A model generated the notes under the pieces. That model did not search any database. It had not been told where the DNA came from and saw only the letters and a program-made list of their open reading frames with translations. Below, in pieces: positions 48,263-58,035 of a DNA stretch of 64,000 nucleotides. Numbering within the stretch: position 1 is the stretch's first letter; every line of letters begins with the position of its first letter. This DNA is from Chloroflexota bacterium. Its GTDB lineage: Bacteria > Chloroflexota > Dehalococcoidia > Tepidiformales > Tepidiformaceae. The translations under genes were made by a program, and so were the position numbers. The stretch spans positions 62,001 to 126,000 of the forward strand of contig JACRBT010000020.1 of NCBI GenBank assembly GCA_016234445.1. Direction: 5' to 3'.

Positions 48263-50497
48263 TCATGGAGCGTAGGCGGCCAGGTAGTGGGCATAGTGCT
48301 CCATCACCGCCTGGACGTAGTGCTTCGTCTCCGCGTAATCCACTGCCTCCACGAAGTCGGCCGGCGGGAGCCCAGCCGCCGCCGCCGCCCACCTCGCCGC
48401 CGCGCCCGGCCCTGCATTGTAGGCCGCCAGCGCCGCATAGGGGTCACCGAACCTGCGAAGCTGGCCGCCGATGTAGTTTGCGCCGAATTCGAGGCTCACC
48501 GCCGGCCGGAAGAGGTCGTTCGCGCCGAACCCTTCGTAGCCAAGCGAGGCCGCGATCGCCTCGCCGGTCACGGGAATCACCTGCGTCAGCCCCAGCGCCC
48601 CCGCGGTCGACCCCGCCGCCGGGTCCCAGAAGCTCTCCTGCCGCACCAGCGCCGCCAGCCAGAGCGGGTCGACGCCGTTTTCGCGCGACACCGCGTCCAG
48701 CGTCGCGACGTAGGCCACCGGGTAGATCACCTTCAGGAGCGGCCGCGGCGCCTCCCAATCGCGCACCCCGAGCGAAATCCGAAGCCGCACTCCCAGCCGC
48801 GCCGCCAGGTCCACAAGCCCGAGCCCGTGTGCCTCCCGGATGACCCGGTAGAGCTCCCAGCCGCCCGCGCGTTCGGCATCGAGGGAAAGGAGTTCGCTCG
48901 CTTCACTCCGCAACCCCACCGCGACCAGGTCCGCGGCCGGCGACGGCGCCCCCGGCGCTGGCATCGCCCCCAGGAGAGGCCCCAACCATGCTTCCAGCGC
49001 CGCCCAGTCGGGGCCGGACAGGTCGCGCGCCGTGTAGCCGACGTTCGGAGCCGCGGTCCCGTTGAGCGCCCGTGCCGCCTCCATGGCGTGGAAGGCCAGC
49101 GGCTCGCTCTCCGCCGAGGCCCGGTAGGCCGCGTTCGCCGCCGCCCGGTCGCCTTCGTCGGCGTAGGCGCGTGCCTTCCAGTAGAGCAACCGGGCGCTCG
49201 CCGCCAGTTGCAGGCCATCCCAGGCAGCGACCGCCGCGGCCGGTTCCCCCGATGCCAGGAGCGTGTAGCCGGCCCGGAAGGCAGACTCCTCGGTGAACTC
49301 GCCCGGGGGACCGCTCTGCACCAGCGCGACATAACGTTGGCTGGCCCCTCGTGGGTCCCCGAGCGCCTCCGCCATCCGCGCCGCCCAATACCGGGCCCGG
49401 TGGGCGTACCGGTCGCTCGTCCCCTGCGCCGCCGCCCGGTCGTAGTTCTCCTGTGCGGCGCGGTAGTCGCCCAGATCCTCCAACGCGGCGCCGAGGTAGA
49501 AGTAGCGGAACGTCAGCTCCCCCGCCCTGAGGCCGCCCTCCCGGACGCCCACCGCGAGCACGTCGCGCGCCTCCGCCAACATCCCCCGCCGGTAGTACAC
49601 GAAGCCCTCCGTCCCCGCGTCAGCCGGCTGACCCGCCGCCCGGAGCGCGTCCAGCGCCCCCAGCGCGTACACCGACCCCGGCGACCCCGCCACGAGAGCC
49701 TGCCACTGCGCGACCGCCAGGCCGCTCTCCCCCGCCTCCGCGGCCACCGCCGCCAGCCGTGAATGATCCGCGGGCAAGTCCGTCAGGGCCGCCAGTTCGG
49801 TCAGCCAGCGGATCTGCCCGGGCACGTCACCGGCTCCCAGCGCGACCTCGGCCCGCTCCCGGAGGATGGCCACGTAGAGCGACGACGGGGTCGCCGGCGA
49901 CGCGAGGAGGGTGTCCCAGGCCGCGTTCGCCGCGCTTGCGGGACCCACCCGTGCCGCCGCCCGCGCGTATTCGTGCCTTACATAAGGTAGTAGTGTCCCG
50001 GTGTTGGCGATGCTCGCCGGCCGGAGCACAGCCTCGGCCTCGATCCATCCGCCGGCGTCGTTCAGGCGCCGCCCGAGCAGGTAGGCGGCCCGCAGCCCCG
50101 CCGGCGTCGTCACCGGCGCCGCCGCGACCGCGTCCCGCAGGCGCCGGATGGCGTCCGCACCGCGCCCCACCTCTCCCAGCGCCACCGCTTCCCCCACCAG
50201 CGCGTCCGCCCGCCCGGGACTCGCACCTGGCTCCGCGGCCGCCACCGCCGCCCAGGCGACCGCCGCCTCCGCATAGCGGCCCTCCGATAAGAGCCGGGCC
50301 GCGCGTTCGGCCGTTGCCGGCACGGGCGTCGCCGTCGGCTGTGGCGATGGCGACACCTCCGCGGTTGGCGTCAGCGCGACGGCCGATGGCTCGACCGTGG
50401 CCTCGGCCGTGGGGCGTGCCCGCCCCGTGCAGGAAGCGGCAAGGAGGGCCGCGAGCACCACAGCCAGGGCGACCCCGGCCGGTTTGCATCTGGGCAT
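48263..50497 (-). CDS. Lytic transglycosylase lipoprotein with TPR-like domain
   Basis: 744 residues from the ATG at 50497. The signal peptide ends in lipobox LAASC. A long helical region of TPR-like repeats follows (AERAARLLSEGRYAEAAVAWAAVAA, YRAAQENYDRAAAQG). The C-terminal SLT domain has LWLAALVRQESFWDPAAGSTAGALGLTQVIP with the catalytic Glu621, and AALAAYNAGPGAAARW. It cuts glycan strands of peptidoglycan, as Slt70 does. It diverges from the alanine racemase gene, which makes a peptidoglycan precursor. Confidence 0.92.
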   Translation of the reverse strand: MPRCKPAGVALAVVLAALLAASCTGRARPTAEATVEPSAVALTPTAEVSPSPQPTATPVPATAERAARLLSEGRYAEAAVAWAAVAAAEPGASPGRADALVGEAVALGEVGRGADAIRRLRDAVAAAPVTTPAGLRAAYLLGRRLNDAGGWIEAEAVLRPASIANTGTLLPYVRHEYARAAARVGPASAANAAWDTLLASPATPSSLYVAILRERAEVALGAGDVPGQIRWLTELAALTDLPADHSRLAAVAAEAGESGLAVAQWQALVAGSPGSVYALGALDALRAAGQPADAGTEGFVYYRRGMLAEARDVLAVGVREGGLRAGELTFRYFYLGAALEDLGDYRAAQENYDRAAAQGTSDRYAHRARYWAARMAEALGDPRGASQRYVALVQSGPPGEFTEESAFRAGYTLLASGEPAAAVAAWDGLQLAASARLLYWKARAYADEGDRAAANAAYRASAESEPLAFHAMEAARALNGTAAPNVGYTARDLSGPDWAALEAWLGPLLGAMPAPGAPSPAADLVAVGLRSEASELLSLDAERAGGWELYRVIREAHGLGLVDLAARLGVRLRISLGVRDWEAPRPLLKVIYPVAYVATLDAVSRENGVDPLWLAALVRQESFWDPAAGSTAGALGLTQVIPVTGEAIAASLGYEGFGANDLFRPAVSLEFGANYIGGQLRRFGDPYAALAAYNAGPGAAARWAAAAAGLPPADFVEAVDYAETKHYVQAVMEHYAHYLAAYAP

Positions 50498-50577
50498 CAC
50501 GCTCCCGATGCTAGGCTGCGAGCCCCAGGCCCGGCAATCATTCGCCCGGCACAGCGGAAAGGTCCGGTCCGTCCCCC

Positions 50578-51747
50578 GTGCAGCCATCCTCCACACCCCA
50601 TCCGACCCTGGCCGAGGCCACGCGCGCCCGCAACGCCTGGATCGAAGTCGACCTCGACGCGATCGAGGCGAACGTCCGCGCCCTCCGGGGATGGATCGGG
50701 CCCGGCGTCGAGCTCATCGCGGTGGTAAAGGCGAACGCCTACGGCCACGGCGTCGAGGGCGTCGCCCCCGCGCTCGAACGGGCCGGCGTCGACCGCCTCG
50801 CCGTCGTCTGGATGCCGGAGGCCCTGGGCTTGCGGGCGCTCGGGCTGACCCTGCCCGTGCTCGTCCTCGGCCACGCCTTCCCGGAGGACGCGCCCGCGGC
50901 CGTGGAAGCGTCAATCACCATGACCTGTCACTCCCGTGAACTCGGCCGGGCGCTCTCGCTCGCCGCCGTCGCCGCCGGCAAGACCGCCACCGTCCACGTC
51001 AAGGTCGACACCGGCCTCCACCGCTTCGGCGTCGCCCCCGATGAAGCCGTCGCCCTCGCCGAATTCCTTCGCACCCTCCCGGGGGTCGAGGTCGAGGGCC
51101 TCTGGACGCACATGGCCAACGCGGACGAGGCCGACGACAGCTTCAGCAGCCGCCAGCGGGCGGTCTTCGAAGCGACGGTGAAGCGCCTCCCCTGGGTCCC
51201 CTATCGCCACACAGCGAACTCGGCCACCGCCCTCCGCCGCGGCGAACTGCGTTACGAAGGCGTCCGCAGCGGCCTCGCCCTGCGCGGGGTGCTCCCCCCG
51301 AATTCGCCCGGCCCGGACCTCCAGCCGATCCTCGCGCTCAAGGCTCGCCTCGCCCGCGTCCACGCGATCGAACCCGGCGAAGGCGTCAGCTATGGCCTCG
51401 CCTGGAAAGCCGGCGCCGCCTCGCGCATCGGCCTCGTGCCCGTTGGCTATGCTGACGGCTGGAAGCGCCAGCTCGGGACGGCCGGCGGGCGCGTGCTCGT
51501 CGCCGGCGTCCCCTGCCCGATGGTCGGGCGCGCCGCGATGGACCAGTTCATGGTCGACGTGACCGCCGTCCCCACCGCCGCCGAGGGCGACGAGGTCGTC
51601 CTCATCGGCGACCAGGGCGGCGAACGGATCACCGCGGACGAAGTCGCGGCCCACGCCGGGACCATCAGCTGGGACGTGGTCGCACCGCTGGGCGCCCGGC
51701 TGCCCCGGCTCTTCCACCGCGGCGGGCTGGTCGAACTGGTGATCTAA
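50578..51747 (+). CDS. alr: Alanine racemase
   Basis: 389 residues from a GTG at 50578. The PLP lysine is Lys51 (AVVKANAYGHG), and the second catalytic residue is Tyr272 (GEGVSYGLAWKA). It also has KVDTGLHRFG and YEGVRSGLALRGV. It makes D-alanine for peptidoglycan. It is divergent from the lytic transglycosylase. Confidence 0.95.
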   Translation: MQPSSTPHPTLAEATRARNAWIEVDLDAIEANVRALRGWIGPGVELIAVVKANAYGHGVEGVAPALERAGVDRLAVVWMPEALGLRALGLTLPVLVLGHAFPEDAPAAVEASITMTCHSRELGRALSLAAVAAGKTATVHVKVDTGLHRFGVAPDEAVALAEFLRTLPGVEVEGLWTHMANADEADDSFSSRQRAVFEATVKRLPWVPYRHTANSATALRRGELRYEGVRSGLALRGVLPPNSPGPDLQPILALKARLARVHAIEPGEGVSYGLAWKAGAASRIGLVPVGYADGWKRQLGTAGGRVLVAGVPCPMVGRAAMDQFMVDVTAVPTAAEGDEVVLIGDQGGERITADEVAAHAGTISWDVVAPLGARLPRLFHRGGLVELVI

Positions 51748-51786
51748 GCGGCGCTGGTACACTGCCCCAGCAGGGGACAGAACGAC

Positions 51787-53484
51787 GTGACCCAGTTGCT
51801 GCGCCGGGGCAACGCCATGAGGGACCGCGGAGAGACGCAGGTCTTCCGGCTGCTCTGGGTCTTCCTTTCGGAGACCTCGGTGGGGCGGACGCCGCGGTTC
51901 CAGCACCTCATGGTCTCCCGGTTCTTCTCCGACGCCGCCCAGGAGTCGCTGACCTACGGGGCGCTGGTCGCCGTGGTCCAACGGGGCGGACACCCGGCCG
52001 AAGTCGCCCTCGTGGGCGTTTCCCGCCTGTTGCCGCCGGCGCTCTTCGGGCTCTATGGCGGCGCCGTCGCCGATGCCACCCTGAAGCGAGTCGCCCTCGG
52101 CCTCGGCTACGCGCTCCAGGCCCTCCTCTGCTTCGTCGTCCCGTCCTTCTTCGGGACAGGCGTCCTCGACGTGATGTTCCTCCTCTTCGCCGTCCACACC
52201 CTCGGCCAGCTTTCCGGCCCGGCCGAATCCTCAATCGTCCCCTTCGTCACCACAGAGGACCAGTTCGCGAGCGCGACTTCGCTGCTGCACCTCGTCTCCG
52301 CCGTCGGCACTTCCTTCGGCACCGCCCTCCTCGCGCCAATCCTCGTCAGCGCCTTCGGCATCGAGCCCCTGATGTACGTGGCCGGCGTCATGCTCCTCCT
52401 CGCCTCGACCCGCGTCTTCCGGATGACCACGACCGAAAAGGGCCGCGCCTTCAGTCCCCGCCGCCGTCGCAGCGTCCGCGGCGCCATCGCCTGGGTGGCG
52501 GGCGAACCCGCCGTCGCGACGATGATCGCCGTCGCCGTCGTGGCCGGCACGGCCAACACCGTGGTCTCGATGATGGGCCCGTCGTACGTCTCCGAAGTGC
52601 TCCACCAGAACGCGGCGAACTCCGTCTACGTCTTCGCCCCCTCCGCCGTCGGGCTCTTGCTCGCCGTCGTCCTGCTGCCGGCAGCGGTGAAGCTGCTGGG
52701 CGAACGGCGCGGCGCGATGATCGGGCTCAGCCTCGTCGCCGCCTCGCTCATCGCCCTGGGCCGAATCGACAACGCAACCGACCTGTTCGAGCCGATCAAC
52801 CCGGTCCGCCTTTTCGACACCTTCGGGCTGGCCGTCGACGACCGCCTGGGCGCCACCGCCCTCGTGGCCATCGTCCTCGGATTCGGGGGCGCCCTCACCA
52901 GCGGCTGCGTCCAGACCTACATCAACCGCCGCGTCCCCCGGAGCTACCAGTCCCGGACCTTCGCGATGCAGAGTTCGCTGCGCAACGGGGTGGCGATCGC
53001 ACCCCTGCTGGGGATGGGCGCCGCGGCCTCGGCGTTCGGCGTCGAACGCGTGTTTGTGGTGTTGCCGTTCATCCTCGTCGCTGCGGCGGTCGGGCTCCTC
53101 CAGGTCAGCTCCCGGCTTGCGGGGGCCGGGGCGCAGCACGGCGGGGTCGTCCTCTCCTCGTTCTGGGACGAACCGCCCTACGAGGGCGAGTCGGCCTCGG
53201 GCGAAGCTGGCGTCGTCACCGGCATCATCCTCGAGATGCCCGGGGGCACCGAGGCCGAATACGCCGCGGCCACGGCGGCGCTGGCCGCGAAGGGTCTCTG
53301 GCCACCACCCGGGCGCCTGTCCCACCTTGCCGGGCCGGTCGAAGGCGGCTGGCGGATCGTCGAGACCTGGGAGTCGGAACAGGCCTTCGCCGCCCAGCGC
53401 GCTGCCTTCATCGAGGCCGCGAAAGCAGCCGGCCTGCCCCTCGCCGAACCCCAGTCCTGGACCGTCTTCCGCAGCGAAACCTGA
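51787..53484 (+). CDS. MFS transporter fused to an ABM-like domain
   Basis: 565 residues from a GTG, with a TACACT box at 51758-51763. Residues about 30-470 are a 12-helix MFS-type carrier (MVSRFFSDAAQESLTYGALVAVV, GLYGGAVADATLKRVALGLGYAL). From about 475 a soluble domain follows: VVTGIILEMPGGTEAEYAAATAALA, LWPPPGRLSHLAGPVEGGWRIVETWESEQAFAAQRAAFIEAA. That matches a dimeric alpha/beta-barrel of the antibiotic-biosynthesis-monooxygenase type. The fusion is unusual. Substrate unknown. Confidence 0.85.
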   Translation: MTQLLRRGNAMRDRGETQVFRLLWVFLSETSVGRTPRFQHLMVSRFFSDAAQESLTYGALVAVVQRGGHPAEVALVGVSRLLPPALFGLYGGAVADATLKRVALGLGYALQALLCFVVPSFFGTGVLDVMFLLFAVHTLGQLSGPAESSIVPFVTTEDQFASATSLLHLVSAVGTSFGTALLAPILVSAFGIEPLMYVAGVMLLLASTRVFRMTTTEKGRAFSPRRRRSVRGAIAWVAGEPAVATMIAVAVVAGTANTVVSMMGPSYVSEVLHQNAANSVYVFAPSAVGLLLAVVLLPAAVKLLGERRGAMIGLSLVAASLIALGRIDNATDLFEPINPVRLFDTFGLAVDDRLGATALVAIVLGFGGALTSGCVQTYINRRVPRSYQSRTFAMQSSLRNGVAIAPLLGMGAAASAFGVERVFVVLPFILVAAAVGLLQVSSRLAGAGAQHGGVVLSSFWDEPPYEGESASGEAGVVTGIILEMPGGTEAEYAAATAALAAKGLWPPPGRLSHLAGPVEGGWRIVETWESEQAFAAQRAAFIEAAKAAGLPLAEPQSWTVFRSET

Positions 53485-53541
53485 CCTGCGGCGGCGCTCG
53501 CTCCCCGAAAAGTGGTAGCCTTGGGTGGCTCAGGAGGCGCC

Positions 53542-54006
53542 ATGTTCACGAAGATCCTCGTCCCGCTCGATGGCAGCGACGAAGCCGAAGCCGCCCTCGA
53601 GGTTGCCGCGGAGATCGCCCGGCGCTTCGACTCCCAGGTCGTCCTCCTCGAAGTGACGCCGGGCTACGGCCCCGCCCTCGCCGCGACCGCCGCCGAGGCC
53701 TTCGGCGCATCCGGCTCGGTCGCCGCCGCCATCGAGATGGAGAAGGCGGCAGAAGTCACGGCCAGCTCCTACCTGGATGCTGTCAACGAGGAATACGGCG
53801 GCAAGTGGCAGACCATCGTCGCCGAGGGAGACTCGGCCGAAGCCATCGCCGCACAGTGCGAAGCCACCGGCGCCGACCTCATCGTCATGTCGACCCACGC
53901 CCGCAGCGGTTTCGCCCGCCTCTTCCTCGGGAGCGTCGTGGACGACGTCATCCGCCGGGCCAGGGGCGTCCCCGTCCTCGTGGTCCACGCCGAGGACGAA
54001 GAGTGA
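53542..54006 (+). CDS. Universal stress protein (UspA family)
   Basis: 154 residues from the ATG at 53542, with CAGGAGG upstream. It has MFTKILVPLDGSDEAEAALEVA, VAEGDSAEAIAAQCEATGADLIVMSTHARSGFARLFLGSVVDDVIRRARGVPVLVV. The Gly-rich loop (ARSGFARLFLGSV) fits an ATP-binding UspA. It overlaps the next gene by 4 nt (GTGA). Confidence 0.93.
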   Translation: MFTKILVPLDGSDEAEAALEVAAEIARRFDSQVVLLEVTPGYGPALAATAAEAFGASGSVAAAIEMEKAAEVTASSYLDAVNEEYGGKWQTIVAEGDSAEAIAAQCEATGADLIVMSTHARSGFARLFLGSVVDDVIRRARGVPVLVVHAEDEE

Positions 54007-54461
54007 CCTCCCCGGCATCCTCGGCCCGGCCCTTCGCCCGGATCGAGGCGGAGTTCTTCCGGGCCCTCAACGCCTGCGTCGAACCGGTCGTGCGGGCCGG
54101 CGCCGGCTCGCCCGGCCTCGTCCCCGTGGGGATGGTCGTCGTCGAAACCGTCGGCGCCCGGACGGGCACGCCGCGGCCGGTGCCCCTGGTCGCGACGCTG
54201 CTCGAAGGCTGCCTGATCGTGAGCACCGTCCGGGGGCGGCAGTCGCGCTGGATGCGCAACCTCAAGGCCCACCCGCGTGTCCGCTACTGGATCGCCGGCG
54301 AGGAGCACGCCGGGATCGCCCACGTCTTCGAGGGACACGAAATCCCTGCCTCCGCCGAGGCCTTGCCCCCACTCACCCGCACGGTCGCCACCCGGATGCT
54401 CGGCCCGGGGACCGCCTGGGGCTGGACCTTCGCCGTAATCCAGCCCGACGCCCCCGACTGA
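54003..54461 (+). CDS. Nitroreductase-fold F420/FMN-dependent protein (DUF385-like)
   Basis: 152 residues from a GTG overlapping the UspA stop. It has GMVVVETVGARTGTPRPVPLVATLLEGCLIVSTVRGRQSRWMRNLKAHPRVRYWIAGEEHAG, the pattern of the deazaflavin-dependent oxidoreductase (nitroreductase-like split barrel). F420 use is likely from the family but not proven. It is translationally coupled to uspA. Confidence 0.85.
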   Translation: MTSPASSARPFARIEAEFFRALNACVEPVVRAGAGSPGLVPVGMVVVETVGARTGTPRPVPLVATLLEGCLIVSTVRGRQSRWMRNLKAHPRVRYWIAGEEHAGIAHVFEGHEIPASAEALPPLTRTVATRMLGPGTAWGWTFAVIQPDAPD

Positions 54462-54531
54462 GCCCTCAGCGGCAAGCCGCGCGACCCCCGCTGGCGGTAC
54501 AATCGCCTCTCACTCAGGAGGGAGGCGCGGC

Positions 54532-55494
54532 ATGCGGTTCATCATCTACGGGGCGGGGGCAGTCGGCGGCGTGGTCGGCGGCAGGCTCGCCCAATACGGC
54601 AATGACGTTGTCCTGATCGCCCGCGGCGAACACCTCGCCGCCATCCGCGCCAACGGCCTCACCATCGCCTCGCCCGCGGACACCGTCACCGTCCAGGCGC
54701 CCGCCGTCGGCCATCCTTCCGAGATCGACTGGCAGCCCGGCGACGTCGCCGTCCTCGCGATGAAGACCCAGGACACCGGTCCCGCCCTCGAAGCCCTCGA
54801 AGCCGCCGCCGGCTGCGACATCCCCGTCATCTGCGTCCAGAACGGCGTCGAAAACGAGCGCCTCGCCCTCCGCCGCTTCGCCCGCGTCTATGCGACCTCC
54901 GTCATGCTCCCGGCGACCCACCTCGAACCCGGCGTCGTCCAGGCCGACTCCGCCCCGGTCAGCGGCATCCTCGACACGGGCTGCTATCCCCACGGCACCG
55001 ACGACGTCTGCGAGGCCTGGTGTGCCGCCCTCGAACGCTCCACCTTCAGCGCGAAACCCGAGCCCCGGCCGATGTGGCGCAAGTACACGAAGCTCCTGAT
55101 GAACCTGGGCAACGCCTTCCAGGCCATTTGCGGCGCCGGGGCCGACGGCCGCGAACTCCTCGCCCGGGCCCGCCAGGAAGGCATCGCCTGTTACCGCGCC
55201 GCCGGGATCGAATTCGCGACCGAAGAGGAAGACCGCGAGCGCCGGGGCACGCTCATCCGCGTCGGCCCTATCGCCGGGAAGGTGCGCGGCGGCGGCTCCT
55301 CGTGGCAGAGCATGGTCCGCGGCAAGACCAGCATCGAAGCCGACTACCTCAACGGCGAGATCTGCCTGCTGGGCCGCCTCCACAGCATCCCGACGCCGGT
55401 CAACGCCCTCCTCCGGGAGACGGCGAACCGCATGGCCCGCGAAGGCCAGCCCCCGGGGACGCTCACCGTCGAGGACCTGCTCGCCCGGCTGTAG
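54532..55494 (+). CDS. Ketopantoate reductase family protein (ApbA/PanE)
   Basis: 320 residues. It has MRFIIYGAGAVGGVVGGRLAQYGNDVVLIARGEHL, VICVQNGVENERLALRR, and the C-terminal helix region SSWQSMVRGKTSIEADYLNGEICLLG with the conserved Lys/Glu. It reduces a 2-oxo acid such as ketopantoate with NADPH. PanE proper or a paralogue cannot be told apart. It has a TACAAT box at 54498 and an AGGAGGGAGG ribosome-binding site. Confidence 0.9.
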   Translation: MRFIIYGAGAVGGVVGGRLAQYGNDVVLIARGEHLAAIRANGLTIASPADTVTVQAPAVGHPSEIDWQPGDVAVLAMKTQDTGPALEALEAAAGCDIPVICVQNGVENERLALRRFARVYATSVMLPATHLEPGVVQADSAPVSGILDTGCYPHGTDDVCEAWCAALERSTFSAKPEPRPMWRKYTKLLMNLGNAFQAICGAGADGRELLARARQEGIACYRAAGIEFATEEEDRERRGTLIRVGPIAGKVRGGGSSWQSMVRGKTSIEADYLNGEICLLGRLHSIPTPVNALLRETANRMAREGQPPGTLTVEDLLARL

Positions 55495-55512
55495 GTGCCG
55501 CCCCTGCCTCCG

Positions 55513-56034
55513 CTACTCGCCGTCCCCATCCCACAGCGCGACATAAGGCAGGTTTCGCCAGCGCTGGTCGTAGTCCAGCCCATAGCCGACCACGAACTCT
55601 TCGCCGATGTCGAAGCCGTCGTACTTCACCCCCGTCAGCCAACGGGGCGAACACTTCCCCGGCTTCCGCAACAGCGCGCAGACCTCGACGCTCGCCGGCC
55701 GCTCCCACCGCAGCGCGGTCATCACCGCGTCCAGCGTCACCCCGCGGTCGATGATGTCCTCGACCACGACGACGTCCGCGCCCGCAAGCCCGCCCGGGAC
55801 GTCGCCCTGAATGCTGGGCTGGCCGGGGCCCGTGCCCTGGTAGCTCCGCACGTCGAGCATCCCCACCCGCAGCGGCAGGTCGATGGCACGCATGAGGTCG
55901 GCGAGGAAGCAGACGGCCCCGCGCATGATCCCGACGAGGACCAGGTCGCCTGACTCGCGGTAGTCGGCGGTGATGGCGGCGCCGAGTTCGCGCACCCGGG
56001 CGGCGATCGTCGCTTCGTCGAGGAGGACCTTCAC
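55513..56034 (-). CDS. hpt: Hypoxanthine phosphoribosyltransferase
   Basis: 173 residues from a GTG at 56034. It has LVLVGIMRGAVCFLADLMRAI, the PRPP motif VVVVEDIIDRGVTLDAVM and YVVGYGLDYDQRWRNLPYVAL (written EEFVVGYGLDYDQ). It salvages hypoxanthine or guanine to the nucleotide. Convergent with the PanE-like gene. Confidence 0.94.
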   Translation of the reverse strand: MKVLLDEATIAARVRELGAAITADYRESGDLVLVGIMRGAVCFLADLMRAIDLPLRVGMLDVRSYQGTGPGQPSIQGDVPGGLAGADVVVVEDIIDRGVTLDAVMTALRWERPASVEVCALLRKPGKCSPRWLTGVKYDGFDIGEEFVVGYGLDYDQRWRNLPYVALWDGDGE

Positions 56035-56137
56035 GCCCTACAGTCTGCCAGCCGCCCCCACCAGCGTCTCGGCCAACTCCGCCAGCGCGGGTTCGACGCG
56101 TTAGCCCACGCCTGCGGCAGGGCAGGCGGCAGTCCTC

Positions 56138-56896
56138 CTACTCCCAGCGGAAGAACCGTACCGCGAGCACCGCCGACCCCGCGAGGAAGCCCACCGTGAT
56201 GAGGGCGTCCGTTGTCGCCCACCCAAACCCCAACCAGGCATCCTGCAGGAGCAGGTTGAGGTGGGTCAGTGGGAGCAAGTCGCTGAACCGTCGCATCGAA
56301 TCCGTCAACACGCCCCTTGGTGGCCCCGAGCCTGAGAGCATCATCATCGCGAAGAACAGCGCCAGTCCGGTGCCCTGGACCGCTCTCGCCGTCGGAAGGA
56401 CGGCGCCAAGAAACAGCCCGATCGAACTGAACGCCGCCACGCCGATGGCCGCCGCGATCACCGTCAGCGCCCAATCCGCCGGGAGCGCGGTGCCATACAC
56501 CAGGGTCGAAGTGGTCACGATCCCAACCGCCCCCGCGACCGCCATCCCGGCGCAAACCAGGACCTGGGCGCCGAGCACCACCGTCACCGAAAGGCCCGCC
56601 GCCCGATAACGCCGGAGCACCCCCGCCTCCCGGTACCCCGCCAACCGCAGCGGCAACGTCAGCAGGCCCGCCGAGGCCACAACCAGCCCAACGTATGTGG
56701 AGACGTAGAAGTCCGACGGACCAACCCCACGCCACACTCTCATCGCCTCGGGGTCGGTCGTTTCGACTTCGTTGCCGAACACCCCCACGAGGACGAACAG
56801 CATGAAGAACGGGAACGCGAACGCCACCACCAGCGCAAAGGGCTCCCTGACGAACAGTTTCACCTCCACCCAGGCCAGCTTTCGCACCCCTTTCAT
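56138..56896 (-). CDS. ABC-2 type transporter permease
   Basis: 252 residues with about six membrane helices (LVVAFAFPFFMLFVLVGVFG, TYVGLVVASAGLLTLPL, VTVVLGAQVLVCAGMAVAGAVG). It lies straight after the ATP-binding gene with a 4-nt overlap, so it is its partner. Exporter; substrate unknown (antibiotic or lipid exporters share the type). Confidence 0.9.
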   Translation of the reverse strand: MKGVRKLAWVEVKLFVREPFALVVAFAFPFFMLFVLVGVFGNEVETTDPEAMRVWRGVGPSDFYVSTYVGLVVASAGLLTLPLRLAGYREAGVLRRYRAAGLSVTVVLGAQVLVCAGMAVAGAVGIVTTSTLVYGTALPADWALTVIAAAIGVAAFSSIGLFLGAVLPTARAVQGTGLALFFAMMMLSGSGPPRGVLTDSMRRFSDLLPLTHLNLLLQDAWLGFGWATTDALITVGFLAGSAVLAVRFFRWE

Positions 56897-57831
56897 CGCG
56901 AGGAGCCCGCCAGTTCGCTGATGCCCAGGAACGCCTGTTCCAGTGTCGCTCGCTCGACCCGGAGGTCCAGCGGAGCGATCCCGTGGGCGATGAGCGCTGC
57001 TGCGACATGCGCCAGCAACGGCCCGTCCCCGGTCACCGTGAACCGTGCCCCCTCGCGCCGAACGCTGGCGGCGCCCGGGCAGCTGCTCAGCCAGGGGAGG
57101 TCATCCCCGTCGTAGCTGAAGTGCACCGTGCTGTGAGCGGCGAACCGCGCCACCAGCGCCGACGGCGTGTCGATCGCGACGATCCGCCCTCTCTTGAACA
57201 CCGCGATCCGGTCGCAAAGTTCTTCCGCCTCATCCATGAAGTGCGTCACCAGGACGATGGTCGTCCCCCGGCTGCGCACTTCCCGCACGAGGTCCCAGGC
57301 CGCCCGCCGGCCCGCCGGGTCCAGCCCGGTGGTCATTTCGTCGAGAAACACCACCTCCGGGTCGTTCACCAGGGCGAGGGCGACGAACAGCCGCTGCCGC
57401 TGGCCCCCCGAGAGGTCTGCAAACGCGGACGACCGTTTTTCCGCGAGACCCCACTCCTCGACCAGCTGCCGCCACTCCCGTGAACGCGGCGAGAGAGCCG
57501 CGAAGAGGTCGAGGGCTTCCCAGACACGCAACCGTTCGGGCAGGGCCGACTCCTGTAGCTGGCAGCCGATCCGGTGCCTCAGGGCGTCGCGCTGGGTCCC
57601 GGGGTCGAGGTTGAGCACCCTGACATCGCCAGCGTCGCGGTCACGCAGCCCCTGGAGGCACTCGACGGTGGTGGTCTTCCCCGAGCCGTTCTCCCCGATG
57701 ATCCCGAAGATCTCCCCTTCGCGGACTTCGAAGGAAACGCCGTCCACGGCCCGCACCCGCCCGTAGGACTTCGCGAGTCCGCTCACGACCACGGCTGGCT
57801 CGTCCCGGGCCCGGTAGCCTTCGGTCATCAT
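56893..57831 (-). CDS. ABC transporter ATP-binding protein
   Basis: 312 residues starting at ATGATG, with GGAGGG upstream. It has Walker A GENGSGKTTTV, the signature LSGGQRQRLFVALALVND, Walker B VVFLDEMTTGLD and the H-loop LVTHFMDEAEELCDR. The C-terminal 80 residues follow the DrrA/CcmA type. It is coupled to the permease by a 4-nt overlap. It powers export by the pair. Confidence 0.95.
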   Translation of the reverse strand: MMTEGYRARDEPAVVVSGLAKSYGRVRAVDGVSFEVREGEIFGIIGENGSGKTTTVECLQGLRDRDAGDVRVLNLDPGTQRDALRHRIGCQLQESALPERLRVWEALDLFAALSPRSREWRQLVEEWGLAEKRSSAFADLSGGQRQRLFVALALVNDPEVVFLDEMTTGLDPAGRRAAWDLVREVRSRGTTIVLVTHFMDEAEELCDRIAVFKRGRIVAIDTPSALVARFAAHSTVHFSYDGDDLPWLSSCPGAASVRREGARFTVTGDGPLLAHVAAALIAHGIAPLDLRVERATLEQAFLGISELAGSSR

Positions 57832-58035
57832 CCCTCCGGCAACGCCGGTCCTCCCCCCGAGGAGTAATCGCCCGTCGCCGGACTGATGATGCCCGGCAAG
57901 CCGCCGCAGGTAAACCAGCCCGGGCCCGTCGAGGGCCGCGGGGGCAAGATGCGAATGGGAACGCCCCCGCCAGTGGTGCCCGCACGCCCCCTGCGAGTAC
58001 CCTTGCGCCCACAGACAGCACCCGGGAGGCTCCAC

